Source: Argopecten irradians
Lineage: Eukaryota; Mollusca; Bivalvia; Pectinida; Pectinidae
Length of the DNA stretch: 64,000 nucleotides
NCBI RefSeq assembly: GCF_041381155.1
Contig: NC_091143.1
Coordinates: forward strand, 35,640,679-35,704,678
Reading direction: 5' to 3'
Part shown: positions 10,611-22,994 of the stretch, piece by piece
Numbering within the stretch: the first letter of the stretch is position 1
How the letters are laid out: every line of letters begins with the position of its first letter
The notes under the pieces: generated by a model
Told to the model about the DNA's origin: nothing
The model's database searches: none
What the model saw: the letters and a program-made list of their open reading frames with translations, nothing else
Position numbers and translations under genes: made by a program

Positions 10611-11651
10611 TTAGATATAATATCTACCCTCGGAGTCGGGTAATGTGTTTCCAGTCACAGGATAAATTTTGTTGGTTAAGCTCACTGTCTGGCTTCGTCC
10701 TGGAATTCCAGATGAACTATTTTCGTTTCGGCGTGATCCAAGACATGTAAATAACTCCTTGTAGGCTTTCCTGATATTTGAATTCAGAACTCCGTATACA
10801 AAAGTATTTACACAACTGTTTGTATAGCATAAATACATTACAATAAGATGCACAGTGTCAGGAACATCATCTTCATCCTCTAACATTGCCACAATTCCAA
10901 ATGGCATCAATAGAATAAAATAGGCGGTGAATACCGCAAAATGCGCCCGGCAAATGGCATTCTCATGTTTCAGTCGCGCTTGCGCAAGACCATTATTCCA
11001 GTTCCGGTACAAACGTCTCTTTGATTTGACAAGATATCGATAGATTCTCTGATAGCACAATACCGTTAGTGAAATGGGCACCATTAGACACAGAAACATA
11101 TATACTACACTATACGCTCTGTATTTATAACGGTTAAATATGCAAATTTGAAGAGTCAAGTCCAGCACAAATCCGTCTTCGAGGATCACCAACGGTATTG
11201 TGAAAATGAATCCAATTAACCAAATACAGATACAAGATAAACATATTGATTTCTTGTTAAAAATTCTGTTGTAGCATTTACTCTTGCAAATCTTGATGTA
11301 CCTATCGAAGGATATGAACATCAGTGTACTTACAGAGCCAGTGAAACAAGTATGTGACAATATGGCTGCGAATAGACAAGCGTCCGGTGAAAGGGGGTAA
11401 TTTCCAGTGGCCGATGTCACAAACGTAATCGGAAGGAGAATGCCGATTATCAATGTATCATATACGGCCAAATTCACTGTGAACACATTGTGTCTAACCC
11501 GTAGACGTTTCAGTCGAGTGCAAGTCACTATCAATAAAATGTTTGCTGGTAGTCCAAATATGTACAGTATCACTCCGAATACAGCAGCTCCAACCGACTG
11601 TAGTACCACAGATTCATTATCGTCGTCAAATGAATAGCTGTCATTTAACAT
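10611..11651 (-). CDS. Rhodopsin-family (class A) G-protein-coupled receptor, orphan
   Basis: A complete 346-residue receptor is encoded in a single open exon. The N-terminus is short and acidic with N-glycosylation sites at N3 and N12. Seven hydrophobic segments fall at about 20-43, 55-78, 92-115, 135-156, 178-200, 238-259 and 267-290. Class A landmarks are Asn37 in TM1, LAVYD with Asp65 in TM2, Cys92 at the top of TM3 with Cys170 in loop 2 as its disulfide partner, FDRY at 115-118, Pro250 in TM6 and NTFVY at 282-286. The last is a variant of NPxxY with Thr for Pro, and TM6 lacks the usual CWxP tryptophan. Helix 8 ends in FTCLG (palmitoylable Cys). The overall pattern resembles the moody/melatonin-like receptors of invertebrates, but the ligand cannot be read from sequence. 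Confidence 0.9.
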   Translation of the reverse strand: MLNDSYSFDDDNESVVLQSVGAAVFGVILYIFGLPANILLIVTCTRLKRLRVRHNVFTVNLAVYDTLIIGILLPITFVTSATGNYPLSPDACLFAAILSHTCFTGSVSTLMFISFDRYIKICKSKCYNRIFNKKSICLSCICIWLIGFIFTIPLVILEDGFVLDLTLQICIFNRYKYRAYSVVYMFLCLMVPISLTVLCYQRIYRYLVKSKRRLYRNWNNGLAQARLKHENAICRAHFAVFTAYFILLMPFGIVAMLEDEDDVPDTVHLIVMYLCYTNSCVNTFVYGVLNSNIRKAYKELFTCLGSRRNENSSSGIPGRSQTVSLTNKIYPVTGNTLPDSEGRYYI

Positions 11652-12971
11652 TTTCTTATAGAAAACTTCATATGAATCACCTATATCAGCTTATAATAAT
11701 ATTCGGAAGAATATATGTTGAAATAAACACAAAAAAATCGTTTCAAACGTGCATGCAGACACTTTGAATGAAAACTCCGTACTCGAACTCGTCCACTTTC
11801 TAAAATCCTTTGCACTAAGGTTTTTCAAACAAAAGAATTCAAAACTCCAGTTGGATACTTAATACTGACAAATAATTGTATCTGATTTCTGGCAATCAAG
11901 TTTGTTCACATATACAGATATTTGATGCAAACAGTTCTTTAAATGTGATTATCCCGAGTGTGTTTGTTTTCCAAATTGGTAGTTAGTAAATGGATTTCAA
12001 CCGAGCATCTAAGTTTGATCAATCATGTCAGTCTCCGAGGGACGTGGATAATATCATATATCTGTAAGCTCATCAATTTCATCAGCAATCAGAATATTAA
12101 TAAATAATAGGATTTCCACTTTATGGTGTACCCGGAACAGCACACGGAAAATGCACCAATTTCATATTGTAGAAACACAACTATTAAAGATGTTTTTGGG
12201 GTCCCGTATGTTCTTAAAACAGTTAGCATATCCTGATGCTGTGTATGTAGAAAACCAGTTCTGGCTAAGAACTTGCGGAAATTAACCTTTTTGAAGCATC
12301 CTTGTCTATCAAATGGATTCAGTGTGTCTGTTGGTGACCATAGAAGACGGGAAATGCAAGCTATTAGGAGGCTGCACTGATGGAAGATAGCAAAGACCAA
12401 TCGATGTCGACTCGTATATCTACACCTAGGTAAGGCACTAATTGACACGCCAAATTTGATATTAATGGGATAGAATCTCTAGCTCTTCACCTATTAACAC
12501 ACTTTGCTATCGCCACGCATGGATATATTATTTATATATATAGTATAGTCTGTGTCCATTAACGTATTTTACAATATCATTCACTAGACATGTCTACGTG
12601 GTAACTTCCTTGTAGTTCTTTCCATTATCTGAAGTGCAATCGATTTGATAAATGCCACGCTTATTTGTTCCAGGAAAGTCATATATGCATTATTAGCTCA
12701 ATTCCCGGTCTTGGTAGATGAAAGATGAATAGTTAGTTGTGATAAAGAGTGAACTTGTAAATGATCCTGCATTAGATTTAACTTATCACATAAGAGTACA
12801 CTCGCCTAAACGATTTGTCTGGGTTGATGCACAAAAAATGTCTTTATGAGAAAATGTATCATCATGCTAAAAATCATCCAATCATTTAATCACTTTATCT
12901 AGGTAAAATACTCTATGCCTTCGTGACCTTGAAAGCAAGTTTTAACGAAACATCCTCTCTTGAGCTTCTGT
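11652..12971. other. Non-coding stretch upstream of the GPCR
   Basis: This should hold the GPCR promoter and any 5' UTR exon, but no TATA box or initiator stands out. A 119-codon minus frame at 12089-12448 has no recognisable motif and is not called. Confidence 0.45.
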
Positions 12972-13311
12972 TTAAAGATGCTCCATCACCGACGGCCAAT
13001 AACCGATACTCTTCATTTGAACTCTAATTGGTGTTTAATCGTGTATATACATATGTCTAATTAACACAAAAATAGTATAAAATAATTCATTTTTAACTCC
13101 ATTCCATATAGAATATAGTGCCACGGATTTTTTTCGGGATGCAATTAAATATTTTCAATATCTTTATCTTAAAAAATTAGAAACTCAAACTTTGCAATGG
13201 TGGTGATGGTGTAAATTAAGTAGCTTTTGTAACTGAAAATAAATACTAAATCGCCTGCTCCTGTATTTGATTGAGGATAAATACCGTTTGTCAGCAAATG
13301 ATCAACTTTAA
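12972..13311. mobile_element. MITE with TTAA ends, copy 1
   Basis: This ~340-bp repeat begins TTAAAGATGCTCCATCACCG and ends CTTTAA. It is collinear over its whole length with 58484-58848; the shared core includes ATAGTGCCACGGA and CAATGGTGGT. The right terminal repeat is decayed in this copy but clear in the other one. TTAA at both ends suggests a TTAA-targeting DNA transposon group such as piggyBac or Kolobok. There is no coding capacity. Confidence 0.75.
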
Positions 13312-15042
13312 GTATAGAGTTAGTCGATCATTTCTTGAAGAAAGATTATCATTTTCACTTTATATTTATTCCTTTCCTTTTAATTTTAATTCAGATTTTT
13401 CTTCAGCATGGCATGACAAGTTCTAGTTATAACGTTCTTTCGTGCTCGTTGACATCCACTCCTTCCTTTAAAATCGGATGAAACATTTTTGTACCGATCT
13501 TTCCTCTTCCGCAGAAAGATACATGTCATGTTTTAAGGACATACACATGAAACAAAATCATTTAACTTAGCTAGTCCTCCTTACACATGGCTGGAAATGC
13601 TAAAATGTTCAATCGCCTTTAGATCAAGCAAGAAAACACATGTTTACATAGAGAGTCGTGAATACTTGCGATAGTCTCCAATAACTTGTTGTTCACTCTA
13701 GGACAGTTAAACAATTTGAATATGAACTTTATTCACATTTGAAAAATCAGCCACAAAAGTATTCTTATATTGAAAAAAAAGCAATTCTGTAAATTTGTAA
13801 GAGCTGACTATTTTATAGGATTATATATCCTGTAATTTTTCGTAACTATCCATATGGCAATATATTAAATTGACGTCGATTCCACGCCGGGATCATATCT
13901 GGCTTTAGTTAGTAATATCCAATGCATTGCTATGGACTATAGCGCAACTGTCCTAACTGGCACTCCGTAATATCACAATGAAGTATAGATTGATCGATAT
14001 ACACAGATTTGTATTTTACATACCTTGAAATGGGCGAGACATCAATAGACAGTTTCCCATTTCTGAAATTAGTTTGGCTCTGATGACAATGAAAACGACC
14101 TACAAGGTTCAATTAGTATATACGTGTAATTTGTCTATGAGTCACATAATCCCCAAAGAAAGGGTGCAATCGAGAGCTTTATTAACTATCGATTTGATCG
14201 TTGTTAATATTTTACAATATCGATTTTTATGAAGATTAAAGAAAAAAATGTTCTTCGAACCGAAGACTACAAGTAGGGCATGCTCCATTTAATCAACTCC
14301 CGTGTGTTGCGTAAGGTAGACAATGTGTATACGGATAAATTCAAATTGCACTGAATAAATTATGCTATTCCACCCAAGAGAACTATTTGATGACTTGCCC
14401 TTGGTGACTCGCATTACTGACCAACTTGACCTCAATGAAATTCAGACCATCAAGAGCTGGACATCATTGGTGTTCTATGACAGAAATAACATGGTGTTTT
14501 TGACCAAACATCCTTTTTACATTTTACAACAAATTTTGGTCTGTTACAATGAATAAATAAATCAATAAATGTTTCATTGTGTATCTAGGCTGCTGAGAAG
14601 AAATAAGTGCACACAATGACACAATCTTACTCATATCTCATTTCATTTATTATCGATTTTTTGATCGATCAATAATAGAGAGAAATACGGACACAACTTT
14701 GATATAAACGGCCATCTTGGATTAAAATAAGAATCAAATTATTGATGTATCAAACACTACAAAAGTATCAATACTCTCACTATATTTACAGGTGTTTATT
14801 TGCTTCAAGTCAGCTTAGTTTTCGAACATGAAAAATTCGCGACTTCTCTTTATTGTAGTTTGGAATTTTTCAAATCATTTCGTGAGCAGAAACATTTGTG
14901 GTTTATCTTTGTATCAATTACTATTGTTTTAGATAAAATTTGTTAATTTTGGGATTGTGATTCCATAACAACTTATAAAACAACATTTTCTACACTATGA
15001 AAATCCCAAGCTACAAGTATTAGGAATTTGTCATAATGTATA
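13312..15042. other. Non-coding AT-rich stretch
   Basis: Nothing coding or clearly repetitive was recognised between the MITE and the Tc1 element. Small frames at 13930-14112 and 14362-14556 carry no motif. Confidence 0.45.
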
Positions 15043-15044
15043 TA

Positions 15045-16582
15045 CTGAACGTCAAAAAAACCTATACACTTTTAAAAATTATATATTTTTGTTCACTCGA
15101 AAACTTTATTCAACACATCAAGTAACAGTATTGTGAATAACATTTTGACATTTCAGAAAAAAAAATTCATATTGGTTTATGACGTTTTACGTCTTCCATA
15201 GTTTTTAACCCTTCGATCGCCAACGCGACAGAGCGTGCACGAAATCACGTGCAAAGCAGTATACGGGTAGTCGATGTAGTGAGTAACAAAAGGCCACTCT
15301 ATTTGTGCGTGATTTCAAGATGGCTCGGCTGTCAATGGCCGATCGAAATCGAGCAATTGGGATGTTGGAGGCAGGTGATACCCAAAGACATGTCTCAAGA
15401 ATTATGCAATGCACGAGAGCCACTATACGCCATCTGTGGGATCGTTACAATTGAAATGGACATGTTAGAGACCGTAAGAGAACTGGTCGCCCGCGCGTAA
15501 CGACGGCAACACAAGATCGGTATACATGTATACAGGTCAGTCACGCGCGACGTCGTTTTGAGCCAGCAACCGTTACAGCTAGGGCAACAAATGGTACGCA
15601 TAATCGACCAGTCAGTGCCCACACAGTACGACGTCGTCTTTCCGAAGCCGGATTAAGAGCTAGACGTCCGTACGTAGTTCCCATCTTAACTCAACGTCAT
15701 CGCCAGCAACGTCTTGCTTGGGCGATAGCGCACCAGCGATGGACGCGCCAACGGTGGCGAGGCGTCCTCTTTTCGGACGAAAGTAAGTTCAACGTGAACA
15801 ATGCTGACGGTAGACTTCGTGTTTATCGACGTCGAGGTGAGCGTTATGCTCGAAACTGTGTTCTGGAGACCAACAAATGGGGAGGTGGAAGTGTGATGGT
15901 TTGGGCAGGAATTTCGGAGGAACGCAGGACTGATCTGCATGTTGTCCGAGGTAGAGTCAACGCCGTTAACTACCGTGACAATATTCTACGTCCTATTGTG
16001 ATATCGTTCATCAGAATCAACGGTCTGGCAGTCTTTCAACAAGACAATGTTCGCCCTCATACAGCAAGGGTATCTATGGACTACCTGCAGCAGCAAGGCA
16101 TCAATGTGATGCCTTGGCCATCTTTGAGTGCGGATCTAAACCCCATCGAGCATCTCTGGGACGAGCTCGGGCGTCGTGTACGGGCACGACAACCTCAGGC
16201 GATTAACGTCGCTCAGCTGGAAGCTGCTCTGCACCAGGAATGGCGTCGGATGCCCCAGGCCATCATCCGACGCTTCGTACAGTCCATGAGGAGACGTTGC
16301 ATAGCGGTACGTAACAACAATGGAGGACACACGAAATATTGAACGTTTATGTGATCTTTGTGATATCTCAACAGTGCCTTGTTTAGCTGTGAAAACAGAA
16401 AATTACCCCTAGTCACTTTGGAACTCCATGACGTCATCATACTGAGGCTGATTTGAATATTTGATGTGCCGAATAATTCCAGAGATCGAATGTGTTTTTC
16501 GTAATGATTTCCCCGAGCAAAATCCAATAAGAAATTCAATATTTGAGATTAACCCCCATGTATAGTTTTTTTTGGCGTTCAG
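15045..16582 (+). mobile_element. Tc1-type (DD34E) transposon, nearly intact
   Basis: The 1538-bp element is flanked by TA (15043-15044 and 16583-16584), the expected Tc1/mariner target duplication. Its ends are inverted repeats: the left begins CTGAACGTCAAAAAAACC and the reverse complement of the right begins CTGAACGCCAAAAAAAAC, with about 24 of 26 bases matching. Between them lies one transposase frame (15320-16342) broken only by a single TGA. Tight ends and a nearly open frame point to recent activity of this family in the lineage. Confidence 0.93.
15320..16342 (+). pseudogene. Tc1 transposase with one premature stop
   Basis: Starting from ATG at 15320 the frame is in register through to the stop at 16340-16342 (340 codons, typical Tc1 length), except for TGA at 15452-15454 (codon 45). 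The N-terminus (MADRNRAIGMLEAG, then CTRATIRHLWDRY) is the helix-turn-helix DNA-binding domain, followed by a GRPR AT-hook-like element. The catalytic triad is visible: Asp in LFSDESKFN, Asp in FQQDNVRPHTA and Glu in ADLNPIEHLWDE. Exactly 34 residues separate the last two, the DD34E signature of Tc1. The premature stop removes the DNA-binding domain unless it is read through, so the copy is probably inactive. Confidence 0.92.
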
Positions 16583-16601
16583 TATATATTAAAGTAACAC
16601 G

Positions 16602-16897
16602 TCATCCTCGATATTCCAAGGTTTACTATCACTGACGTTATATCCACCCTTGTCTATCTCATAGTAAAACTGGAGGCAGTTCAAGAGAAAAAAATCTAAA
16701 TAATCACTTTTTGTTTTGCCTAATGCATTGTGTATATACATTTATATATTAGACAAAAAATGAAGAATAAAAAAAATATAAAAAAATACACAATCAAATC
16801 ACCTGTGTCTTCTTTTGTCTTCTTTTAGTTTTACTATGAAATAGTTCAGGTGTGGATACAACGTAAGTAATAATAACCCCTGAAGTATCAAGGATGG
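16602..16897. mobile_element. MITE with ~70-bp terminal inverted repeats
   Basis: The left arm (TCATCCTCGATATTCCAAGG onward, to CTCATAGTAAAA near 16669) is matched in reverse complement by the right arm, which starts near 16826 at TTTTACTATGA and ends ATCAAGGATGG. Identity over about 70 bp is high with scattered changes. The middle is A-rich and has no coding capacity. A related half-copy begins near 52934 (CATCCTCGATACTCCAGGG). Confidence 0.8.
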
Positions 16898-16929
16898 ATA
16901 CACTGATGATATTTGTTTGTCAAACTTTT

Positions 16930-17150
16930 GGGTTGTGTTAACGAGAAGGTACCCTATATGTGATGTATTTTATATATGTATCTACATTCAAATCTGTCAA
17001 TACAGGACGCCAAATGGACAAAGAAAAATGCTATTTATAGACAGGTATCCTTTATACATATGTCAATTATATAATAAGTTGCACCCAACGAACTTGATGA
17101 GTTTGTCCGTTATTGACATGTGTCCTTTATATCAGGTTTTACTATAAAAC
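16930..17150. repeat. Dispersed repeat of the TCCTTTATA type
   Basis: This stretch shares a pattern with 35700-35910: TATCCTTTATA, then a GATGAGTTT-TGTCC segment, then TCCTTTATAT and CAGGTTTKAC. Shorter pieces occur near 34590-34640 and 35090-35125. It is an old interspersed family of unknown class. Confidence 0.5.
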
Positions 17151-17654
17151 AAACAAACAATCATAGTAATGGTAAACTTACCGTGATGAAGTCTGTCTCT
17201 AATTTGCCTTTAATCTTCTATTCAAGTTATCACATCAACTTCACTTATCCTGAAAAAAATGCATTACAAATAAGGTTTTCGTTAAACATCACATTTAGCG
17301 TTTATTACATATATCAAATTCAAATTTCGTGACTTTGGTATGTTTAGAAATGATGTTAAGATTAAGCAACTGTAGTCTTTGCCAAAGACAGTTACGGCAG
17401 CACAAAAAAAACCTTTTATAGCTACTTACGTCAGCGAACTATATTTTCATAAACTATCGATACTACAAAAACATAGAAATACCGGTTTCCCATATGTGTC
17501 TCGTCTAAAATCTAAATCCAAACATATTAATAAATTACGAAGTACATATTTTGTATTGCGTCTTTTCTAATGGGTTTGGATTAATATTTTAGACTAGACA
17601 ATCCATGAGTTCACTGTTTCGAATAGATATATGATGTGTCCGTGATTTTTACAG

Positions 17655-19175
17655 TAAACGCCAAGAGCAGGGGCGTCGTCAGGGTTGAAACAATTTAGAT
17701 GCAAAGTTACTCCCTGTCGGCTCCCCTTCATAGCAACTTGTCCCGGAGCAGTTCAAAGAATCTAGGAAACCAGATCAAATTTTTACGACTCAGATTTTGA
17801 TATATTTTACAATGAGGCAGTATAAAATCTGATACTGAAAAAGAGGATATCTGTCCCTGCATTTCTGGACACTTTAAGTATTATAGGTGTATTCAGAATA
17901 TAATTTAATTCGTAACTTAGCATAACCATTTTTAAAGACATAAATGTTGGTGATAAATACATTGATATTTTTAAGATAGCCTATACATTACACATCGAGC
18001 GACTACATTTGTCTACTCATTTACCTTTCATTATCTCTCACAAGACATCCTTTCTATTGCTCATTCCACACCATCACTCCCATTTTTCCAGCTCACTCAC
18101 CGATTCAGCATCACCCATCATACCACAACAAAAAAGGGGTCACAAGGAAATAATCGGTGGTAGGTGTATCCTATGAAAAGTCACCAAACCAAATTAGGGA
18201 CTTCCGACCCACTTACTAACCAATGAAATGTAGATGGAAGAGTATAGTTTTATACTGTATCACTCTACATTTGCATCAGGGCAAACCTACGGGAAGGCCA
18301 ATCAGGGTTTAGGGCAGCTTTGATTACACATTGGTACATTATGCACCTGTGTTGGAAAGAAGAAAGAAACTTACTACCAGAATTGAATTTCATTATATAC
18401 AGCAATTAAAATCGATCTTTCTAAAGATTAATATTATTAATATTCATATATTTTTGCATCTATGTCTAAAATTAATGATTTATCATATAACAGAACACCC
18501 TGAAGTAAGTTTATAACATTCATAAATCAACTTCGATTTATATCGTCACTTAAAACGAGAGCTGGGATTTTTTTTGATTTTTTTTTTTTTTTTTTTCATT
18601 TTATATTATTTCTCTGTAAAGGCAATCCCGGTAACTCGGGTTTCTTTCCATTATATCTACATAAATGTACAAATGATAACTACTATTAACCCCTGTAATT
18701 ACCGTCACCGAGAGCGGCGACAGTGGATAAACACAGGGATCTGAGAATTAGTCACAGATTATATAATCATGGACCCACCAGATGTTCATCTGAGGACTTT
18801 TTATAGCCGTAAGGTAGGCGGGTTAGAAATTTGGAGCCTACGTCTTGCCGCCCTTCTCTTATATAGTACCATCAAGGGCGTTTAAATCCTTGGTACCACG
18901 TAGAGTATGATTTTTATCGTTTTTTTTAATCTAGAGCTCTAAAACGTCTAAAATGGTCTTAGGGCACTCTGGTGGGTCCATGATTATATAATCTGTAACT
19001 AATTTTCAGATCCCTGCGATATTGATGACAATTGATACTTTTTTCTTGTACATATACATGTATATGATATATGGAGAGATAACGTAAAACCTGGATTTAC
19101 ATGATACATATACACCAAGCATTGCATCTACACTGTTGATACACGTAAACACACAGAAGTCTAAGTAGTGAAATA
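17655..19175 (+). repeat. Diverged ~1.5-kb repeat, copy 1
   Basis: This segment is collinear and in the same orientation with 54075-57030. Shared landmarks in order are CTGCATTTCTGGACACTTT (17856), TATACATTACACATCG (17981), TCAGCATCACCCATCATA (18106), AATCAGGGTTTAGGG (18300), AATCGATCTTT (18409), GGCAATCCCGGTAACTC (18622) and CACAGAAGTCTAA (19152). The two copies have diverged by substitutions and by separate insertions: the MITE at 18734 is only here, and three others are only in copy 2. Whether it is a large old transposon or a segmental duplication is open. Confidence 0.7.
18734..19016. mobile_element. MITE with ~55-bp terminal inverted repeats
   Basis: The left arm starts CAGGGATCTGAGAATTAG and continues through ATTATATAATCATGGACCCACCAG. 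The right arm is its reverse complement (CTGGTGGGTCC near 18968, through ATTATATAAT, to TCAGATCCCTG). The 283-bp element has no coding capacity. Related copies lie at 20251-20430 and 49723-49970. Confidence 0.85.
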
Positions 19176-20250
19176 TAAATCAGTTATAGTATAAATATGA
19201 TAAAACAATTATATAATATACCAAAGACATCAATCACCACCAACAGGGATGATAAATGTGGTTGGTAATGTCTGGAACGGTTTGCCAGAATCGGTCGTGA
19301 ACGCAGAAATCACGAAATACTTTGAAATCCTACTGGAAAACCATCTAAAGGGCAATATGTATAGTAGTTACTGATGCTCTTTTGGACCTCAGATGTATTT
19401 TTCCATCGACCGAAAAAATTGTACGTCAAGACGTATAATGACATCAAATACACATAAAGTTTTCGCGCGATATTTTAAAATCTGCACATTCATGGGCCAA
19501 ACTGAACTATTGGACAAGATATCGGTGCGCCACAACTCAATTTGTTTTACTGTAAAACCACGAAAACTTATGTCTAAACAGTACCCGATTTAGTTATCTA
19601 AATCAAATTATAATAATTATCCTCAATATATTTTGGGTTTATGAAGTCATGGATAAAACAACCGGACGAACATTCTTAATGAATTAACAATCTCCGCCTG
19701 CTTTTTGTCTGTGACTTCAAAAGCCCAAAAGATATTGAGATTAACCTTAAATAACTTTTAGCGAATCCATCCAATTTGTTCTTTATGACTGCATTTGATT
19801 TGGTATACAACTATATGGCACTATAATTTGCGATACAGGTAAAAAATATTTCTCATAGATTTTGTGTATAAACCTTATCTGGCTCAGTTTCAACATGAAA
19901 ATGATGTGAATGCACGGGAGTCTATGTGCCTGAAGAAGGTATCAGTTTTGTTTCATTCTGCAAATGATGAAACTGGTCTTACCATATAACACACAGGGGA
20001 CTGGCACGAATTCCTAACCAACAGTATATATAAAATATGTGTATAATATATGTAATGTTGGTCGGAAATTCCTGTCATGTCCCTGTAATATAACACAGTA
20101 TGGAATTTGAATCTGAACTGCACTTACCTGCACGTCGATTGATGGTCAGCTGGCCATGGTACGATGTGTAGTTGTGTCTCCGTGTAAATAGAAAACGGCG
20201 AGAAAATCGTGCTGTCGGTACATGTACTTGTCGGACGCAGACAGTGTCCA

Positions 20251-20430
20251 CAGGGATCTGAGAATTAGTTACAGTTTATGTAATAACGGACCCACAAGTG
20301 TGGCCTAGGACCACTTTTTCACGTTTTAGGGCTTAAATAAAAAAATCGGTTAAAATCATACTGTACAATACTAAATTTTACTACAGTAAAGTTTGATTTT
20401 TTCCGATTTTTTATCCACATCTCAAAAACA
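20251..20430. mobile_element. Partial copy of the CAGGGATCTGAG MITE
   Basis: The left end (CAGGGATCTGAGAATTAG, then GTAATAACGGACCCAC) matches 18734-19016. The right terminal repeat cannot be identified. Inside is a short inverted pair around AAAAAATCGG and CCGATTTTTT. Confidence 0.6.
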
Positions 20431-20639
20431 TCTGAATTCTGTGTGCATTAATGTCAGAACAATTTATCAGGTCTGTCTGAGTAGCCCAAACGGTTGAGAT
20501 GAACGTTCAGTGTTCAATCATCGCCAGGTCTGCTTCTTTTTTCCTAATTTGACAAGCAATCTTTATCTTTTATTTTGTAATATCAAATATTTATTGTGAA
20601 TTATATACTGTATGGTCTCAAATTGATAGGTACTAACAT

Positions 20640-22978
20640 CTGCAGGTAGATAACTCTGTAACCAATTCCTGCTCACAAGGGTAAATAACTATGTATCTAG
20701 CTCCTACTCACATGGCTAGAAAACTCTGTAACCAACTCCTCCAAACAAGGGTCAATAACTCTTCATCTTACTCCTACTCACTAGGGTAGATAACTCTGTA
20801 TCTAACTCCTACTCACAAGGGTAAATAACTCTGTAACCAAACTCCTCGAAACAAGGGTCAATAACTCTTCATCTAACTCCTACTCACTAGGGTAGATAAC
20901 TCTGTATCTATCTCCTACTCACTAGGGTAGATAACTCTGTATCTAACTCCTACTCACTAGGGTAGATAACTCTGTATCTAACTCCTACTCACTAGGGTAG
21001 ATAACTCTGTATCTAACTCCTACTCACTAGGGTAGATAACTCTGTATCTAACTCCTACTCACTAGGGTAGATAACTCTGTATCTAACTCCTACTCACTAG
21101 GGTAGATAACTCTGTATCTAACTCCTACTCACTAGGGTAGATAACTCTGTATCTAACTCCTACTCACTAGGTTAGATAACTCTGTATCTAACTCCTACTC
21201 ACTAGGGTAGATAACTCTGTATCTAACTCCTACTCACTAGGGAAGATAACTCTGTATCTAACTCCTACCACAAGGGTAGATAACTCTGTATCTTACTCCT
21301 ACTCACTAGGGTAGATAACTCTGTATCTAACTCCTACTCACTAGGGTAGATAACTCTGTATCTAACTCCTACTCACTAGGGTAGATAACTCTGTATCTAA
21401 CTCCTACTCACTAGGGTAGATAACTCTGTATCTAACTCCTACTCACAAGGTAGATAACTCTGTATCTAACTCCTACTCACTAGGGTAGATAACTCTGTAT
21501 CTAACTCCTACTCACTAGGGTAGATAACTCTGTATCTAACTCCTACTCACTAGGGTAGATAACTCTGTATCTAACTCCTACTCACTAGGGTAGATAACTC
21601 TGTATCTATCCTAACAAGGTAAAGTAATCTAACTCCTACTCACAAGGTTAGATAACTCTGTAACCAATTCCTCCTAACAAGGGTCAATAACTCTGTATCT
21701 AACTCCTACTCACTAGGGTAGATAACTCTGTATCTAACTCCTACTCACTAGGGTAGATAACTCTGTATCTAACTCCTACTCACAAGGGTAGATAACTCTG
21801 TAACCAATTCCTCCTAAGAAGGGTCAATAACTCTGTATCTAACTCCTACTCACTAGGGTAGATAACTCTGTATCTAACTCCTACTCACTAGGGTAGATAA
21901 CTCTGTATCTAACTCCTACTCACTAGGGTAGATAACTCTGTATCTAACTCCTACTCACTAGGGTAGATAACTCTGTATCTAACTCCTACTCACTAGGGTA
22001 GATAACTCTGTATCTAACTCCTACTCACTAGGGTAGATAACTCTGTATCTAACTCCTACTCACTAGGGTAGATAACTCTGTATCTAACTCCTACTCACTA
22101 GGGTAGATAACTCTGTATCTAACTCCTACTCACTAGGGTAGATAACTCTGTATCTAACTCCTACTCACTAGGGTAGATATCTCTGTATCTAACTCCTACT
22201 CACTAGGGTAGATAACTATGTATCTAACTCCTACTCACTAGGGTAGATAACTCTGTATCTAACTCCTACTCACTAGGGTAGATAAGTCTGTATCTAACTC
22301 CTACTCACTAGGGTAGATAACTCTGTATCTAACTCCTACTCACTAGGGTAGAAGATAACTCTGTATCTAACTCCTACTCACTAGGGTAGATAACTCTGTA
22401 TCTAACTCCTACTCACTAGGGTAGATATCTCTGTATCTAACTCCTACTCACTAGGGTAGATAACTCTGTATATAACTCCTACTCACTAGGGTAGATAACT
22501 CTGTATCTAAACTCCTACTCACTAGGGTAGATAACTCTGTATCTAACTCCTACTCACTAGGGTAGATAAATCTGTATCTAACTCCTACTCACTAGGGTAT
22601 CTAACTCTGTATCTAACTCCTCCTAACTAGGGTAGATAACTCTGTATCTAACTCCTACTCACAAGGGTAGATAACTCTGTAACCAATTCCTCCTAACAAC
22701 GGGTCAATAACTCTGTATCTAGCTCCTACTAACAAGGGTCAATAACTCTGTATCTAACTCCTATTCACAAGGGTAGATAACTCTGTAACCAATTCCTCCT
22801 AAGAAGGGTCAATAACTCTGTATCTAACTCCTATTTACAAGTGTTGATAACTGCATCTAACTCCTACTCACAAGGGTCAATAACACTATATCTAACTCGT
22901 TCTCATTAAGGTCTATAACTCCTGTCTAACTCCTGCTACCAAGGATTGATAACTCTGCATCTAACTCGTACTCACAAG
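20640..22978. repeat. Minisatellite, 35-bp unit, about 66 copies
   Basis: The commonest unit is a 35-mer containing CTCCTACTCACTAGGGTAG and ATAACTCTGTATCTAA. Central copies are nearly identical over kilobases. The edges are more diverged, with a CAATTCCTCCTAACAAGGGTC variant recurring near 20730, 21670, 21810, 22690 and 22800. Homogeneous middle and decayed edges are what unequal exchange produces. No coding signal. Confidence 0.97.
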
Positions 22979-22994
22979 CAATAATTCTGTCAAT

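Noticed and set aside
12089..12448. 119-codon minus-strand frame
   Set aside because: No motif, no splice context and ordinary AT-rich flanks; length is within chance for this region.
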